64,000 bases of DNA from Echinometra lucunter. Lineage: Eukaryota; Echinodermata; Echinoidea; Camarodonta; Echinometridae. Shown here in pieces: positions 10,688 through 22,400 of the stretch. Position 1 is the stretch's first letter, and each line of letters starts with the position of its first letter. The DNA lies in contig CM057157.1 in NCBI GenBank assembly GCA_029962745.1, forward strand, positions 24,461,492 to 24,525,491, read 5' to 3'. The translations under genes were made by a program, and so were the position numbers. The notes beneath the pieces are model-generated. The model saw only the letters and a list, made by a program, of their open reading frames with translations, searched no databases and was not told the DNA's origin.

Positions 10688-10865
10688 GGTGCCGTGGTCG
10701 AGTGGCCTAAGGCGCTTGACTGGAGACGCAAAAGTCATGGGTTCGATCCCCGGCACGGTACTTATGCCCTTGAGCAAGGCATTTCATCTACATTCCTCTT
10801 TTATCGTACATCAAATAAATGACATTGCTGTAGGCATTATGTTGATACCAACGTGTGCACGTGTT
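10688..10865 (+). mobile_element. tRNA-derived SINE (family 1)
   Basis: The tRNA-like head has an A box (TGGTCGAGTGG) and a B box (GGTTCGATCCC) between pairing ends GTGCCG..CGGCAC. It is followed by a body with ATGCCCTTGAGCAAGGCATT and TTGATACCAACGTGTGCAC, then a T-rich tail. A second copy lies at 17685. The head resembles a Leu/Ser-type tRNA, but the long tail makes a SINE. Confidence 0.85.
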
Positions 10866-11219
10866 TTTTTTTTTTTGTTTTTTTTTTTTTGTTTTTGTTT
10901 TTTAGACTTCGGACCAACAACATACCGACCATAGATCGACACCATACCGAGACCAGCCGACACCAGATCGATACCATACCGATACCAGCCTACACCAGAC
11001 CGACTTCAGACCGACTTCAGACCGACTTCAGACCGACTTCAGACCGACTTCAGACTAACAACATACCGACCCTAGATCGACACCATACCGAGACCAGCCG
11101 ACACCAGATCGATACCATACCGATACCAGCCTTCACCAGACCGACTTCACACCGATTTCACACCGACTTCAGACCAACAACATACCAACACTAGACGGAC
11201 ACCAGACCGAAAAAAAAAC

Positions 11220-14200
11220 TGACGATACCTTTTGATTCGGTGTGACGTTAGTTTGGGGGTGTGGCTCAAGTATAAGGTCTGACGCAGGGCAATATTTTGA
11301 GAGGATCTTGATTAAAAAAAATAACTGACCTTTTCCATACGCGTTCTTAACATGATGATTAATGGATACTTGAGTGTAATGAGGAGGTAGTCTCACGGTT
11401 CATAATCATTAAAACAAACAGCGATTACCTTCTTGAACGATTAGACCTTCGCTTTCATAACGAGCTCATGTCACGCGGTGAGAGCATATAATATTGGCAA
11501 GATTGAACCGTGATGGGAAACTATCAATTGCAGGGGGAATTGTGTTTTAGAAAGATAATGAAAACCCAAGTGTTTGTGCCTGAAAACTGTTAAATATAAC
11601 TTAAACATCTCTGCGGTCACGGTGGTTAATATCAGGAAAAACAAATGAAATGCAGTACCACGCAAACTACGTTGTCCGAGATCATTCATGATTGATACAA
11701 CCCAAGAAGAACGAAATGGTCTCTATAAAAATCTGTTTGGATCAAATGTAGTCAGATGGTAGCAAAATCATTAACCCATTATTAACCCCATGGACTATGC
11801 AGGGACAACACAGTTGCACTAGGCTAACCTGTTAATTTCGTTGAGATGGGCAAGTTCGTTCTCAGGGAAAAATGAGTTCCCCTTTCGTTAAAGGCATTCC
11901 TGATTTCGTTTAAATGTTTACATTCTTTTAATGATTTTCTGAGTAATTTTCTTCTTTCTTTCTTTCTTTTTTTTTTTTCATTTTTTCATCTATGGGGTAA
12001 CTCATTGCACAAGCTTCTTATTCGTACAATTTTTGTTTGTTTGTTTGTTTGTTTGTTTGTTTGGGGTTGTGGGGCTAAATATGAGTGGAAAGGATGTGAA
12101 TGTCGGAATGCCCTTGTGGTTTATTTACTTTGTTGATAATTTACTTTATTTCAGCATCTTTGTTCATTTTTATTACGACGTGGACATCAGTGGCTACATA
12201 CGGGCCAGTTAAGTCTAGTTTAAAAAGAAAAATGAAAATTCATTTATTTACAAGCTGGGATTTAAAGGTAGTAGATCGCATTTGTATCAAAATTTGAAGA
12301 GAAATAAGCCAATTTCATTATCAAATGACAGATATTTATGTGAAACTATCATGCTATCACATTTACAAAAATATTCCAAAGAATAAGTGAAAAGTGAATG
12401 GTTTTACTCTTAAAGCGTCAGGAAGACGCCTTTACAAAACAAAGAAAATGAAAGACAATTTCTGTTGAATATGTCCTTCTCAATCCTAAACGGGAATGTA
12501 CTGGGATCTAAAACTTTACGAGTGTTCTTCTGTGGCTTAAAGCAATCTAAAGTAAAACTTTTGTGCAGATTGGGTGCCATTTGCAAATGTGGGCTACTAA
12601 CTTAAATGTGCAAACAAAACACCGGACATGCTTCCTAGATATGTATTTGATTCATAACGACCGAGTCTTTCAGTAAAACAAACAGACCAATACACGTTTC
12701 TTTTCACAACCGACAGAGGGTGAAATTAGCGATCATTCTTGTAAATTCGTATTGACCAAACCGCTGTCACCATGAGTACGAAGAAAGTGGAGAAGGAGTC
12801 AATTTTCGGTATCAAATATCGTCGCTTAATTCAATTCTTCGGCGAGTTGCCGGAATTTGTTTACTCCAGCTCTGTCAACGAAGCGAGAATTATGGCGTTC
12901 TGGATGTCTAACATACTGTGTACACGATATTCAAGTAGAAATTTGGGGTTTTGCCCCGTTGTAGACAAAATGTCCGAATACAGGAACCAGTGAACATGGT
13001 GAAGAAGTAATGACTTGTGACTTCCAAGCGAATGTTTCCTTTTCAACAGCACTTGCTTACTTGCGTAGAAAGATTTGTTTTCATCATCTAGCATTTCACT
13101 GATTCAGTTATAAAAATGTTTTCATGGCGTGGATTTCCCTCTTTGAATATTTTTTTCACTTATTTATTGATGAATTAATTCATTTACTTATTCATTTATT
13201 TATTTATTCGTTTATTAATTTATTTATTCTTTTATTAATTTATGTAAATATTATTTTTACATTTATTTATTTATCTATTTATATTCATTCATTTTTTTCA
13301 TTCACTTGTTCAATCAATTTTTTTCTTCTTATTTCATGCATTCCAAATGGTCCTATTAAATTTTCAGGCTTCATGGTTTGTGTGAATTAAGTGACGATTC
13401 TATTGGCACCTATGCTACAAAACTAAATATTCTTCCTTCTTGTCACTGCTAAAGCATAAACTCTGACAAAATAGAGCAAGCAGAGCTTTTTAAACAGTGT
13501 GTCTCTGGTTTCGAAAAGAGTTGAACCTTCTTGACTTAAGCTTTATGTTATAGAATTGGTAGTCATTTTGCATTGGTAAGTGACTTTTCGTGTGTTGAGA
13601 TCGACCCAATCTTTTTATTTTACATGAAATCAATATTATGGCTCAAATTTCATGGCCAGAGCCATGCCGAACACTCTACGGGGAATGGGGATTAGCACGC
13701 TGTTCAAAGGTTCTATTTTCAGAAACGATTCCGTTTACCAAAGGGAGATCTTTACGCAAAAATATTGAACCATCATTTCATATTTAGACTCATCCAAGTT
13801 GATTCAATCATAGAGAATATACGAAATATTCACTTTTTCCAATACGTTTCTATCGTAATTCAAGGCTTGGTTTAAATCATGGTTACATAAATTTTCCCAA
13901 AACGGACAAACCACTATGATGATAAAAGAAAAAAGGAAACAAAATGAAACAAAAGAAAATAAACTTTAAAAAAATAGTTTCAACTATACTTGACCAGCAG
14001 CGACCAATATGATTTCCATTCGCTCTTTCATGTATTTTCTTGAATTTCATACTAATGTTCGTTGTTATGTTAACTTTGTATTAAAAGGCTCCTTTAAGAT
14101 TTAATAACATAGCTTTCTTTTGACAGCAAAGAATTCCATTGTCCCAGATAGGAAAATAAAATTTAACAGAAGTTAAGGGAAAGTAGGCCTCCGAAATGAT

Positions 14201-14580
14201 AGTCCAACCCCGACGGAGCAAGTAGATCTAAAAATAATTCATTCCTTAGTTTATTATCTATGAAACGGCAGGGAATACTAGAGATAAAAAGCATGCCGAT
14301 GGTGTGAAGACGAAATCGTTTTTATGATTCGGCCTTTGCATGAAGAACTGTGGGTCAGGCGTACTCTATTGTTCTTAAGATATGAAATGCTATAGTGCTC
14401 TTGGGTATGACGATAGTAGATTTGAACCCAGTAGGTAGCTCCTGAAATACCGTCGACACCACAAGATCCTCCCAAACCTCTCCGTGCAGCGTCATGAAGA
14501 TCGTTGGTGGATAAAGGGTAAAAAGAAGTATTTTGGACTGTACCTCACCGGCATCCTTGAGATCCAAACCAAAGCGTGTA
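11220..14580. other. No clear gene; AT-rich intron-like DNA
   Basis: Holds (TTTG)n at 12035-12062 and an ATTT-rich stretch at 13140-13300. An ATG-started 73-codon frame at 12772-12993 with a good start context (GTCACCATGAG) reads MSTKKVEKESIFGIKYRRLI; it has no partner exon and no known domain. Confidence 0.4.
12772..12993 (+). CDS. Small ORF with strong start context, unknown
   Basis: ATG in a Kozak-like context (CACCATGAG) followed by 73 codons to TGA. The start reads MSTKKVEKESIFGIKYRRLI and the middle IQFFGELPEFVYSSSVNEAR; the end is VVDKMSEYRNQ. Composition is protein-like and codon use is balanced. There is no signal peptide, no domain I know, and no TATA or AATAAA close by. It may be a fragment of an old mobile-element protein or chance. 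Confidence 0.2.
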   Translation: MSTKKVEKESIFGIKYRRLIQFFGELPEFVYSSSVNEARIMAFWMSNILCTRYSSRNLGFCPVVDKMSEYRNQ

Positions 14581-14597
14581 TGCGTACATAATACATG

Positions 14598-15840
14598 GCA
14601 CCTTGGGTGACAAAGGAAATAATTGAACTAGGAAGGCAAAGAGATTATCTTTCTAATAAGGCTAAAACCACAAATAACTGGAAGAAAGCTAAATCAGTAA
14701 GAAACAATGTCGCTAATATGGGGAAATATCTGAAGAGAAAGTATAAAAGTAAGAAATAAAAGAAAACAAAAACAATTTAGCCGATTATGGAATGTGACAA
14801 AAGAAGCTGCCTCTATTCGGAAAACTAATGCTTTACCCATATCAGATGACAAAGTTTAATTAGCCAGTAATTTCAATGATTGTTTTCTTGCTATTGGTGC
14901 AAACTTGGCCAAAAATATTAACGATCGAGACTGCCCAGTCTCATTGATTGCCAGTTGTTTGCCATGATAAGCTATTCCTATTCCAGCTTGCCCGGCCACA
15001 GTGCATTATTTAACGTACATTATGAACTTATCTCTTTCGTCATGTTCGTCTGGAAAATTTCCAGAGGAATGGAAAGTTGCAACCGTTACTCCACTTTTTA
15101 AGGAAGGGGATCGCAACCTAGTTGGAAATTACAGGCCTACCTCGGTCTTACCGTTTGTATCCAAAATGAAAGAGCGGTGTACAATCAGTTGTACGACTTA
15201 CAAAAATCAAATTACCTATGTCCACAGCAGTCAGGTTTCAGGCCCAGACATTCTATTCAATTCACCGTACTTGATGTAACTGATTACATATCAATGAATG
15301 TGAATGAATGTTTGACTACTGGTGCACTGTACATCGATCTACTAAAAGAAATTTTTGATACAGTAGTCCACAGGATTCTATTAGATATTCTGAATAATGG
15401 AGGAGTAACAAATGTTGAGCATAAACAGCTTACATTGAATTTTACTGATAGGAAACAGAAAGTAAAGTAGATGACAAAGTATCTGCTTTAAAGATTATTC
15501 AATACGGGGTCCCTCGGGGCTCAATCATGGGGCCATTGTTATTTTATTATGTACATAAATATCCTCTCTCAATCAATATCTGATATGGGATGTAAAGTTA
15601 ACATGTATGCAGATAATGCCGTCATCTTCAAAGCTAAGTCTCCACATGAGCTTGAAACAAACATGCAAGTGGGGTCAGTTGATGTGTGTAATTGGTTAAC
15701 AACACACAGTTGACACTAAATATAAGTAAAACAAAATATAAATTTTTATTCCAGACAGCGACTACAGAATTATAAGCATGTCAAGGTTTCTCTGGGTAAC
15801 AATGAAATTGACGATGACACCGTCTATGTAATAGTAATCA
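14598..15840 (+). pseudogene. Decayed non-LTR retrotransposon reverse transcriptase
   Basis: Fragments in several frames give the usual order of a LINE ORF2. An endonuclease-RT linker (PWVTKEIIELGRQRDYLSNK, 14601 on) comes first. The RT palm follows, with FPEEWKVATVTPLFKEGDRN and NYRPTSVLP (15058-15150), then QQSGFRPRHS (15225), then ALYIDLLKEIFDTV (15325), where the first catalytic Asp context is preserved. GVPRGSIMGPLLF (15507) and MYADNAVIF (15603) follow. The catalytic YADD reads YADN here, so it is dead as well as frameshifted. The wording fits the jockey/CR1 side of non-LTR elements. It is in the long intron of the minus gene, in opposite orientation. Confidence 0.85.
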
Positions 15841-15849
15841 TGTTATAAT

Positions 15850-16015
15850 TTTCTGATTTATCGTGTTTATGATGTCTTAGTTAAAGTCGCATAGAACTTT
15901 AGCGCAGCATGTGGTATAGCCGGAATAAAGCGCAGAAAATGAACGTAAAATTATATCAAATGGATTAACAGCTTTCGTGAGGACGCTGAAATGTACCTTA
16001 AAATTACACTACCTC

Positions 16016-16058
<43 letters not shown>

Positions 16059-16960
16059 CATCCTTCCCTCTCTCCTTCTTTAAAGTGAAGTAAGACAAAG
16101 TTTAATAGCATGCCTAGGGTGCCAGCGTAGGCGGTCCTGTCCTTTTCAAGGAAAATACGATACGTCTTGCAATCCATTCAACATGTTCAAAGGGAGAATA
16201 CAACCATATTTTAGCAATGTAATAAAAGAATCCGTTTTAGAGTTCATCGTTTCCCTTCTTCCCAGAATTTTTGCTTTGATTTAAGAGAACTCGCTTTCGT
16301 GACCACTTAAGCTCCGACTTGACAAGATTATTAGTATGCGAGCACACGCGACAGACGTAAGAACTGAGAGAAACACATATGACTTAGGAACATAGTTCTT
16401 TATGCAGTGCCGCTTTATGCATTGAAGATGTGCTTAATGATAGTAAAAAAAAACACACACATTTTTCCAGGGTATTGAAATCTGACCAAAAAAAATAGAC
16501 AATGACCACATTTTGAATAACTTGAAGTGGGGATATATGTTTATTTAGATTCATAATTAAAGGGAAACAAACACCAAATGAAAAGTTACAAAACTCAGTC
16601 GGCTAATAATTTTTAAAGTCCCTTTATAACTAATTGACCTCAATATAAGCCTTCTTTTTTTATTATTTACATCTTATCCCAATGCTAGAATGCTAAGAAT
16701 TCCATGATATCAAAAGAAAACACATCTTTTACTTAACAATATTTTCATTTTGAAATACGTAAGAGTACGTATTGAAAAGTCAATTCATTCTGTAGAGATT
16801 GTTCAAATATTATACTCTTGAAAATTGGAAATACAGCACATGACAGAAACTGTAAGTTTTCATCTTTTTCGCGATGCTCAGTATTCTTCGTTTAAGATAT
16901 TCATCAGACCATAACCAGGGAAAAAAACATACTTCAGTCTGAAGAGGAAAATTCTCTGTG
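15850..16960. other. Intron-like DNA with C-run/(TC)n
   Basis: Contains a C-run and (TC)n at 16016-16064. Otherwise AT-rich without open frames. Confidence 0.4.
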
Positions 16961-16972
16961 GTAAGTACTTAC

Positions 16973-17039
16973 CGGCTTGTGTGAAGAGTGTGGCTAATGT
17001 CATCACGACTGCTACGGAAATAATGCTGTTAGGCTGCAT
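16973..17039 (-). CDS. Coding exon 1: signal peptide of Cys-rich precursor
   Basis: A good acceptor (pyrimidine-rich tract ending TATTCTAG) lies directly before ATG, and the exon ends GCCG|GTAAGTAC. The 22 codons read MQPNSIISVAVVMTLATLFT then QA, followed by one phase-1 base. This is a typical eukaryotic signal peptide: short polar N-end, hydrophobic core IISVAVVMTLATLF, small residues before the cut. With the next exon the border becomes QAVCS, giving plausible cleavage after C24 or S25. The first in-frame ATG sits at the very start of the exon, so the 5' leader must come from another exon, probably that at 53 kb. The exon lies about 12 kb upstream of the rest, separated by repeats and a LINE remnant. 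Confidence 0.65.
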
Positions 17040-17104
17040 CTAGAATAAAATAAGAGCAGAAATTAAGGCTATATATGAACAGAAACAACAAAATTTTATA
17101 CATG

Positions 17105-18196
17105 CACTCTAAAAAGGATTGGTAAAAAAAAAACTACCAGTCCAGTTGGTCAACACCATATTGGTTATTTTCAACCAATGTTTTGGTCAAGCTGTACCAA
17201 TTTTATTGGTCAACCATTAACCATTTGAAATGGTCAAGATAACATTGGTTATAACCACCAATGTATTAGTCATGCAAACCAATTAATATCCATATGCAAC
17301 CATCATGAATATTCATGATCGAACATAAAACAACCAAAATTTGCAAAAAAATATATATATCATTTGATATTTTGTAGTTATGTAAGAGTAAAATTTTAAA
17401 CTGCAATGCAAAATGTATTTGCATTAATAATGTTCTATGTAATTCCAACATGTATTTATGAGAAGGCATTTCAAAATCTAAATTAGTAAACTGTAATCTG
17501 TAATCGTTGTTTTTTTTTTAAATCAAGTATTGCAACATAGTCCCTATATAATGAAGTAGATATCAAGATCCAGTAGTTAGGTATAGGATGGATTATAGGA
17601 GTTAGTATAGGATTAGGGTAAGTTAGGACTATTATAGGTTGCTTTTTGGCCGCCATGCGATTGATCGGAAAATTCCTGTGATATGTGCCGTAGTCGAGTG
17701 GTTTAAGGCGCTTGACTGGAGACACGAAAGTCCGGAGTTCTATTCCCGGCATGGCACCTATGCCCTTGAGCAAGGCATTTTATCTACATTGCTGTTTTAT
17801 CGTTTATCAAATAAAGTGATGTGCTATATGCATATTGATACCAACGTGTACATGTGTTGTTTAAAGAAAAAAAAAGATATTATATACAGATTTTTTTTTT
17901 ACTGTAAAAGTTGCTATCATAACCAATACATTTTGGTTACTTAGTTGGAGCTAAACAAACTTATGACCAGAAATAAATGGTTCTAAATCATACCGACCAA
18001 TAAAAATTGGTTAAGATATGAACACAACCATTATATTGGTCGGAATAACCACTTGGAGATTTGTTCGAATTATGACCAATATTATTGGTTGAAAAAGACA
18101 CCCATCTTGGATTGGTTACTCTAACCATATTCACCAATAGCTTTGGTTGGAATTGACCCATATTTTGGTCATTCTGACCAATCCTTTTTCAGAGTG
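17105..18196. mobile_element. 1.1-kb inverted-repeat element rich in ACCAAT/ATTGGT
   Basis: The ends CACTCTAAAAAGGATTGG and CCAATCCTTTTTCAGAGTG are inverted repeats. Both flanks carry many short ACCAAT and ATTGGT words in mirrored order, giving a complex folded structure. A SINE (17685-17857) has landed in the middle. No transposase is seen, so it is a nonautonomous DNA element. The CACTNTNAAAAA type end is shared with the elements at 18260 and 30654. Confidence 0.8.
17685..17857 (+). mobile_element. tRNA-derived SINE (family 1), second copy
   Basis: Same head and body as at 10688: GTGCCGTAGTCGAGTGG, CGCTTGACTGGAGAC, a decayed B box (GAGTTCTATTCCC), ATGCCCTTGAGCAAGGCATT and TTGATACCAACGTGTACA. 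It is nested in the 17105-18196 element, so it inserted later. Confidence 0.85.
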
Positions 18197-18259
18197 TGTA
18201 TACAGCCTTTGAAAACTCATGTGGCCAAACTCCTCTTTTTATATAGGTGTATGACATGT

Positions 18260-18487
18260 ACACACTAAGAAAAAAAGATTCAATTTTGCATCCTTCAAAT
18301 GCAACACTGGAAGCTCCTCTTTGGGTGCAATTTCGCACCCTAAGAAGCTTTTTGCGCATTTAGCTGTGCAAACGGGCATTCCCGGGTGCAAATCAGAACA
18401 GAAAGGTGCATTTTTGCACTTTTTCATGTCGGGTGCAAGATTGCACCCAAAAAGATGCTGCCAGTGTTTCAATTTTTTTTAGTGTGT
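18260..18487. mobile_element. 228-bp MITE with GGGTGCAA/TTGCACCC words
   Basis: The ends ACACACTAAGAAAAAAAG and (reverse) ACACACTAAAAAAAAT mirror each other; inside are repeated mirrored GGGTGCAA and TTGCACC words. It lies 63 bp from the previous element, with a similar end type but a different core. Confidence 0.75.
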
Positions 18488-18564
18488 ATGGTAGATTGCA
18501 TATTAACAAAAGTCATGGTTTTTCTATTCTTCTTTGAATGAATGGCATATGACATCGCTATACT

Positions 18565-18804
18565 CTTAGGGGGCGACCGCCCCCCCCCCCCCCCCATGAT
18601 TTTTCAAGTGACCAAAAAAGAAAAATAAGGAAAAAATTAGGGGGGAAAAGAGGAGAAAGAAGAAGGAACAGTATGTGGAAAAAGGTGGGTTGGGTCATGT
18701 AACTATATAATACCCCTATTTTTTCAATTTAAAACAAAAATAAACTCATCTATGGGTCATCTTGCCCCTTCCCATCAAAATACTTTCGCCCCCCTCTGTA
18801 CATT
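18565..18804. mobile_element. Diverged copy of the 61546 hAT-like family
   Basis: Shares with 61546-61851 the start GGGGCG.C..CCCCCC, the words GGGTCATG.AACTATA and AATAAACTCA.CT.TGGG, and the end CCCATCAAAATA.. with CGCC. The ends are worn, so its borders and target duplication are uncertain. Confidence 0.6.
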
Positions 18805-19039
18805 CAAATGGAGAATCTATTCATTTTATCCATTAAACTATGAGTTTTATAATATGAATTCCTCCCAATTCCCCTTTTTGCTACTTTTTTCGTGAATGTA
18901 TTCTATAATTCTTTCAACTTTCCCATTTTCATTGCTCAGTATTCTTTTTACCGACGTATCCCCATGCACACTCACACTCTAATAAAATTAGACGTCGAAA
19001 TTTTCTAAATGCAAGTCGATTTTTTTCAACTTCCAACAG

Positions 19040-19086
19040 AGACATTCAATGCTATAGTCACTATTGCAAGTGACTGCATGGGAGAG
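19040..19086 (+). CDS. Candidate 47-nt plus-strand exon
   Basis: Acceptor TTTTTTTCAACTTCCAACAG, donor GGAGAG|GTACTG (moderate). Open in phase 1 only: TFNAIVTIASDCMGE, ending in phase 0. The next candidate at 19440 starts in phase 0. If not spliced, a stop follows two codons later. Its length, phases and ungapped residue pattern match those of the candidate at 60660. Confidence 0.22.
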
Positions 19087-19439
19087 GTACTGTGATAATT
19101 GAAGTGATTTTGCAGGAAATCTGAGGATATTGTGGGTTGGGACGTCTGGGAGCTTCACAGATGATAAGAATACAAAGGAAATATATTCCCCATCCCGATC
19201 AATGTGGGTTGCCGAAAATAAATCACATTAACATGAGAGGGTGCCAAAAGATGTATTAACTGGGCGGAGTTTTAAGGCGCGCAGTTTGGCGTCAAAGATA
19301 CGGAATGATTTTGACAATCAGATGCTCCTTGTCTCGTCTCTCTTAGTATTACTTTCACCCATTTTTTCCATTAGTGCAGTATACATTGACATTCTATTCC
19401 TTAAGTTGCTTTTTTACGGCTGTGTTTGATATCTTTCAG

Positions 19440-19496
19440 ATCATCATACTGATGGAAAACCTTTATAACATGACGAGGGCCATCTTGTGTTTTTAA
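19440..19496 (+). CDS. Candidate plus-strand terminal exon
   Basis: The acceptor TGTTTGATATCTTTCAG is good. Phase 0 reads IIILMENLYNMTRAILCF then TAA; the other two frames stop within nine codons. AATAAA follows at 19538-19543, 42 nt after the stop, which suits a last exon. It could join the 47-nt candidate at 19040 in frame. The product is unknown and the start would lie far upstream. Confidence 0.25.
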   Translation: MIILMENLYNMTRAILCF

Positions 19497-22400
19497 AGTT
19501 ATGTTTAAAATGATATTGATCAGTCTAATGTTTCATGAATAAATTCGTTCATTTATTCCAGGCTCCTCTGTAATATCAAAATATCACATAAAACAGATTC
19601 TATAATTTTATGATTGTGATATTTCTTTGGGATTCTCTGTATTTTATATTTTTATTTACGCATTTTAGATTTTGTGACCATTCACAAATGCATGCTTATT
19701 TGGGAGTATGAATAATATTAGGAGAAAATGCTTCCTTTTCTTATTCCCTTTCCAGTGGAGTTGAATTTTAGAATTACATATCCTTTTTATAGCTCCTGTG
19801 AGATTACCTTTCGATGCAGAATTTATGAATCGCAACGTCACACCATACCGTATCTATATGTTTTCGATAAGTAGGTTATCATCAACAGAAGGCAAAGATA
19901 TTCTTCTCCTACCCTTCTCTGTCTTACACTCCATCTCATCTTCCGAAATATCTATAATTACCCAGTTCATATACTTGGGTTAAAATTTAACTTTCATTTT
20001 GTCTTTCCCCAAGGAGAACTGATTTAAGAGATATTACCGCATGCATCCGTTTTGTATCAAGCTGCCCTCCATCTAGTGAAAATAATATGAAGAGCGTTGC
20101 TAGGGACAAAAACAAAGAGAATCTTATCTTTGCCCCGGCTCTCGGGAACTTTAATTAGCGGCCAACCCAGTTCGCTGATGATGGATTGCGTATTTTTGTC
20201 ATATCTATTTGGACATGAAAACGGGCTATTTTGTTAATATGAAGAAATTGGGGGAAATGTTGAAAGTGTAGAACAAATACTCGTGGTTAAGATCGGCTGA
20301 TGAGCTTAAGTTTGTGTTTGGCGTGAGGACTTGGCAATTGCTACACTAAACGAATTGAACGAAGGATATGATGTGACAAAAATAAACTACTATTACTCAA
20401 TCCGCCTCTCTCTTGTTTTTCCTTTTTTTTCTTCTTCTTCTCATTCATTTCCTTCTTCTTCTTTATTGCTGCTGCTGCTGTTTGCTGCTCCGTTTCTTTC
20501 CCTTCTTCATAATCATTTTCAGCTTTCTCGTTTTCTCCCCCGATTCTTCCTTTTCTCTTCATTACTGGACTGCCTCCCCTCTTTCTATTCGTTATCTCTT
20601 TTTATCACCCTTTTTTCCCCCTGATGTTCTTTGACTCTGCTTTCCTATTATACTCCCTTCCTTTTATATTCATGGATATATATTCAAAATAGTTTATATA
20701 TACACATTTTCCTGCTTATTAGCAGAGTGCAGAATGCAGAAATTTACCCTCGAAATCTTCAAAATCTGATCATGCAACGGTCAAATCACTCGAATAGATT
20801 CTGACCCTTTTGCCTTTATATAACTTCCCACATCTTGTTGTCTTCGATAGGTTTTCCATGGATGATTTTTCTTAATCATCTTAATTGTTCCTCATTTCTC
20901 GTTTCTAGGGGGGGGGGAACGCATGCCGTAAATACAGCATAATTTCCTATTCTAGCTGATTACCAATCTCTAGTAATTCCATTTTAGGACAGACTTTGAA
21001 GTACGTGTAAAATTATGAAAAGAATAATTAGACAAATGAACGTAGATTCATTAGTAGTGGATTGATAATTTTTCTGTATTATTATTAGAATGTTAGGGTG
21101 ACCTCTTTTACCTGAAATAGATTTGTATCATGTAAAATCTCTTTCCAACTGAATTCTTTTTTTTTTTCTTTTTTTTCGTCATTCGTCAAATCATCAGTAG
21201 TTATTTCATTTACGTCGGTATTTCTAACGCACATTCATCATAATCAAAATACCCATCAATTAAATATCCCGGAAGATGGTAACATTGTAAGGAAACATGT
21301 CATTTTTTGTCCCGCCTCGTTAGGGCTCCTTCATAAACGGAGTTAAGTTATGATTGCGATGATTATGGAATCATTTGTTCCAGCGTCCTCCATCTATAAT
21401 AAAGCCTGTTGCTTTTGGTTTTTGTTAACGCAGTAGCGACGCTCATCAAGCTTATTACGACTACGCTCTCTGACGTACATTTGTCGCCAACCCTGTTGAT
21501 GTTAAATTTCTTTTGATTCTTTGTCATAACAACAACCCCATCATAAAACCTGATTCGTATTATTAGAAGAAATAAAGACTGGGGCCAGAGTCAAAAGCGA
21601 GAGAAACAGACAGAGGAGCAGAATTCCTGTTCAACCTTAAGATATTTCGACCCGTTGTTTGATAAAAGACTCAAGCGCCTCCCTCTGAAATGTTCGTAAT
21701 TGCAACTGATTGTTGCCGATTTTCAGGCTGCCAATACGAAGAGTAAACATATTTTCGACTGTCTGCGAGAATATTTCAGACAACGGTTTCGTTAAAGTAC
21801 GATTGATCTACTTATGGCTTCATTATAAATAATAAAAGCGGCACCCAACTCTTTACCATAATAAGAAATAGAGTTATACCGTAAATAAATTCCTTCCTTA
21901 AAGGCATCAGTAAGGTCATTTACATAGATCTAATCTGAGACATGTAATAAATTTGTTGCTTCCGACGGATATCGAGAATTTTAACATATTGAATGTAATC
22001 GCAGTGCTTTAAACATATTTCCCCATAAAGAGGAAATTCCTGTATCAGGACAGATAAAACAATGAATCCCCCCTTTTTTATTTCATTTTTTGGGAGTTGC
22101 ATATATGTGTGTTTTGTGACATTGTGACGTGTGCTCGGGCGTGCATTTCTTGATGACTTTATGCGAACTTTCAAGGTCATGTCTTTTCTTTTTCCTTTTT
22201 GATATCACTCTTTCTCTACTCTAACTTCTCTTTGTTAATGGATCTCCTTGTTTCTTTATTTCTCTCCTGCATTTCCTCTATATAAGATATAATTAGATTT
22301 TTACCCGTTAGAAAGTGGCAATCCATGATAATAATCACTTATAACCATCCACGTATCGTCCTCAAATTACAGATATATCTATTTATTTTACCCCCTGAAT

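Larger units (their letters stand above)
10280..11215. repeat. Degenerate minisatellite (GACACCAGAC type)
   Basis: Built from variants of about 10-nt words such as CGACACCAGAC, CGACTTCAGAC and AACAACATACCGAC. Near 11000 CGACTTCAGAC is repeated exactly several times; a longer unit of about 110 nt (AACAACATACCGACC to GATACCAGCC) appears at 10915 and 11045. The array is split by a MITE (10461-10555) and a SINE (10688-10865), both younger than the array. Open frames rich in Thr, Arg, Asp and Pro are repeat products. Confidence 0.85.

Noticed and set aside
10688..10760. Functional tRNA-Leu/Ser
   Set aside because: The tRNA-like head is followed by a SINE body that is repeated at 17685.
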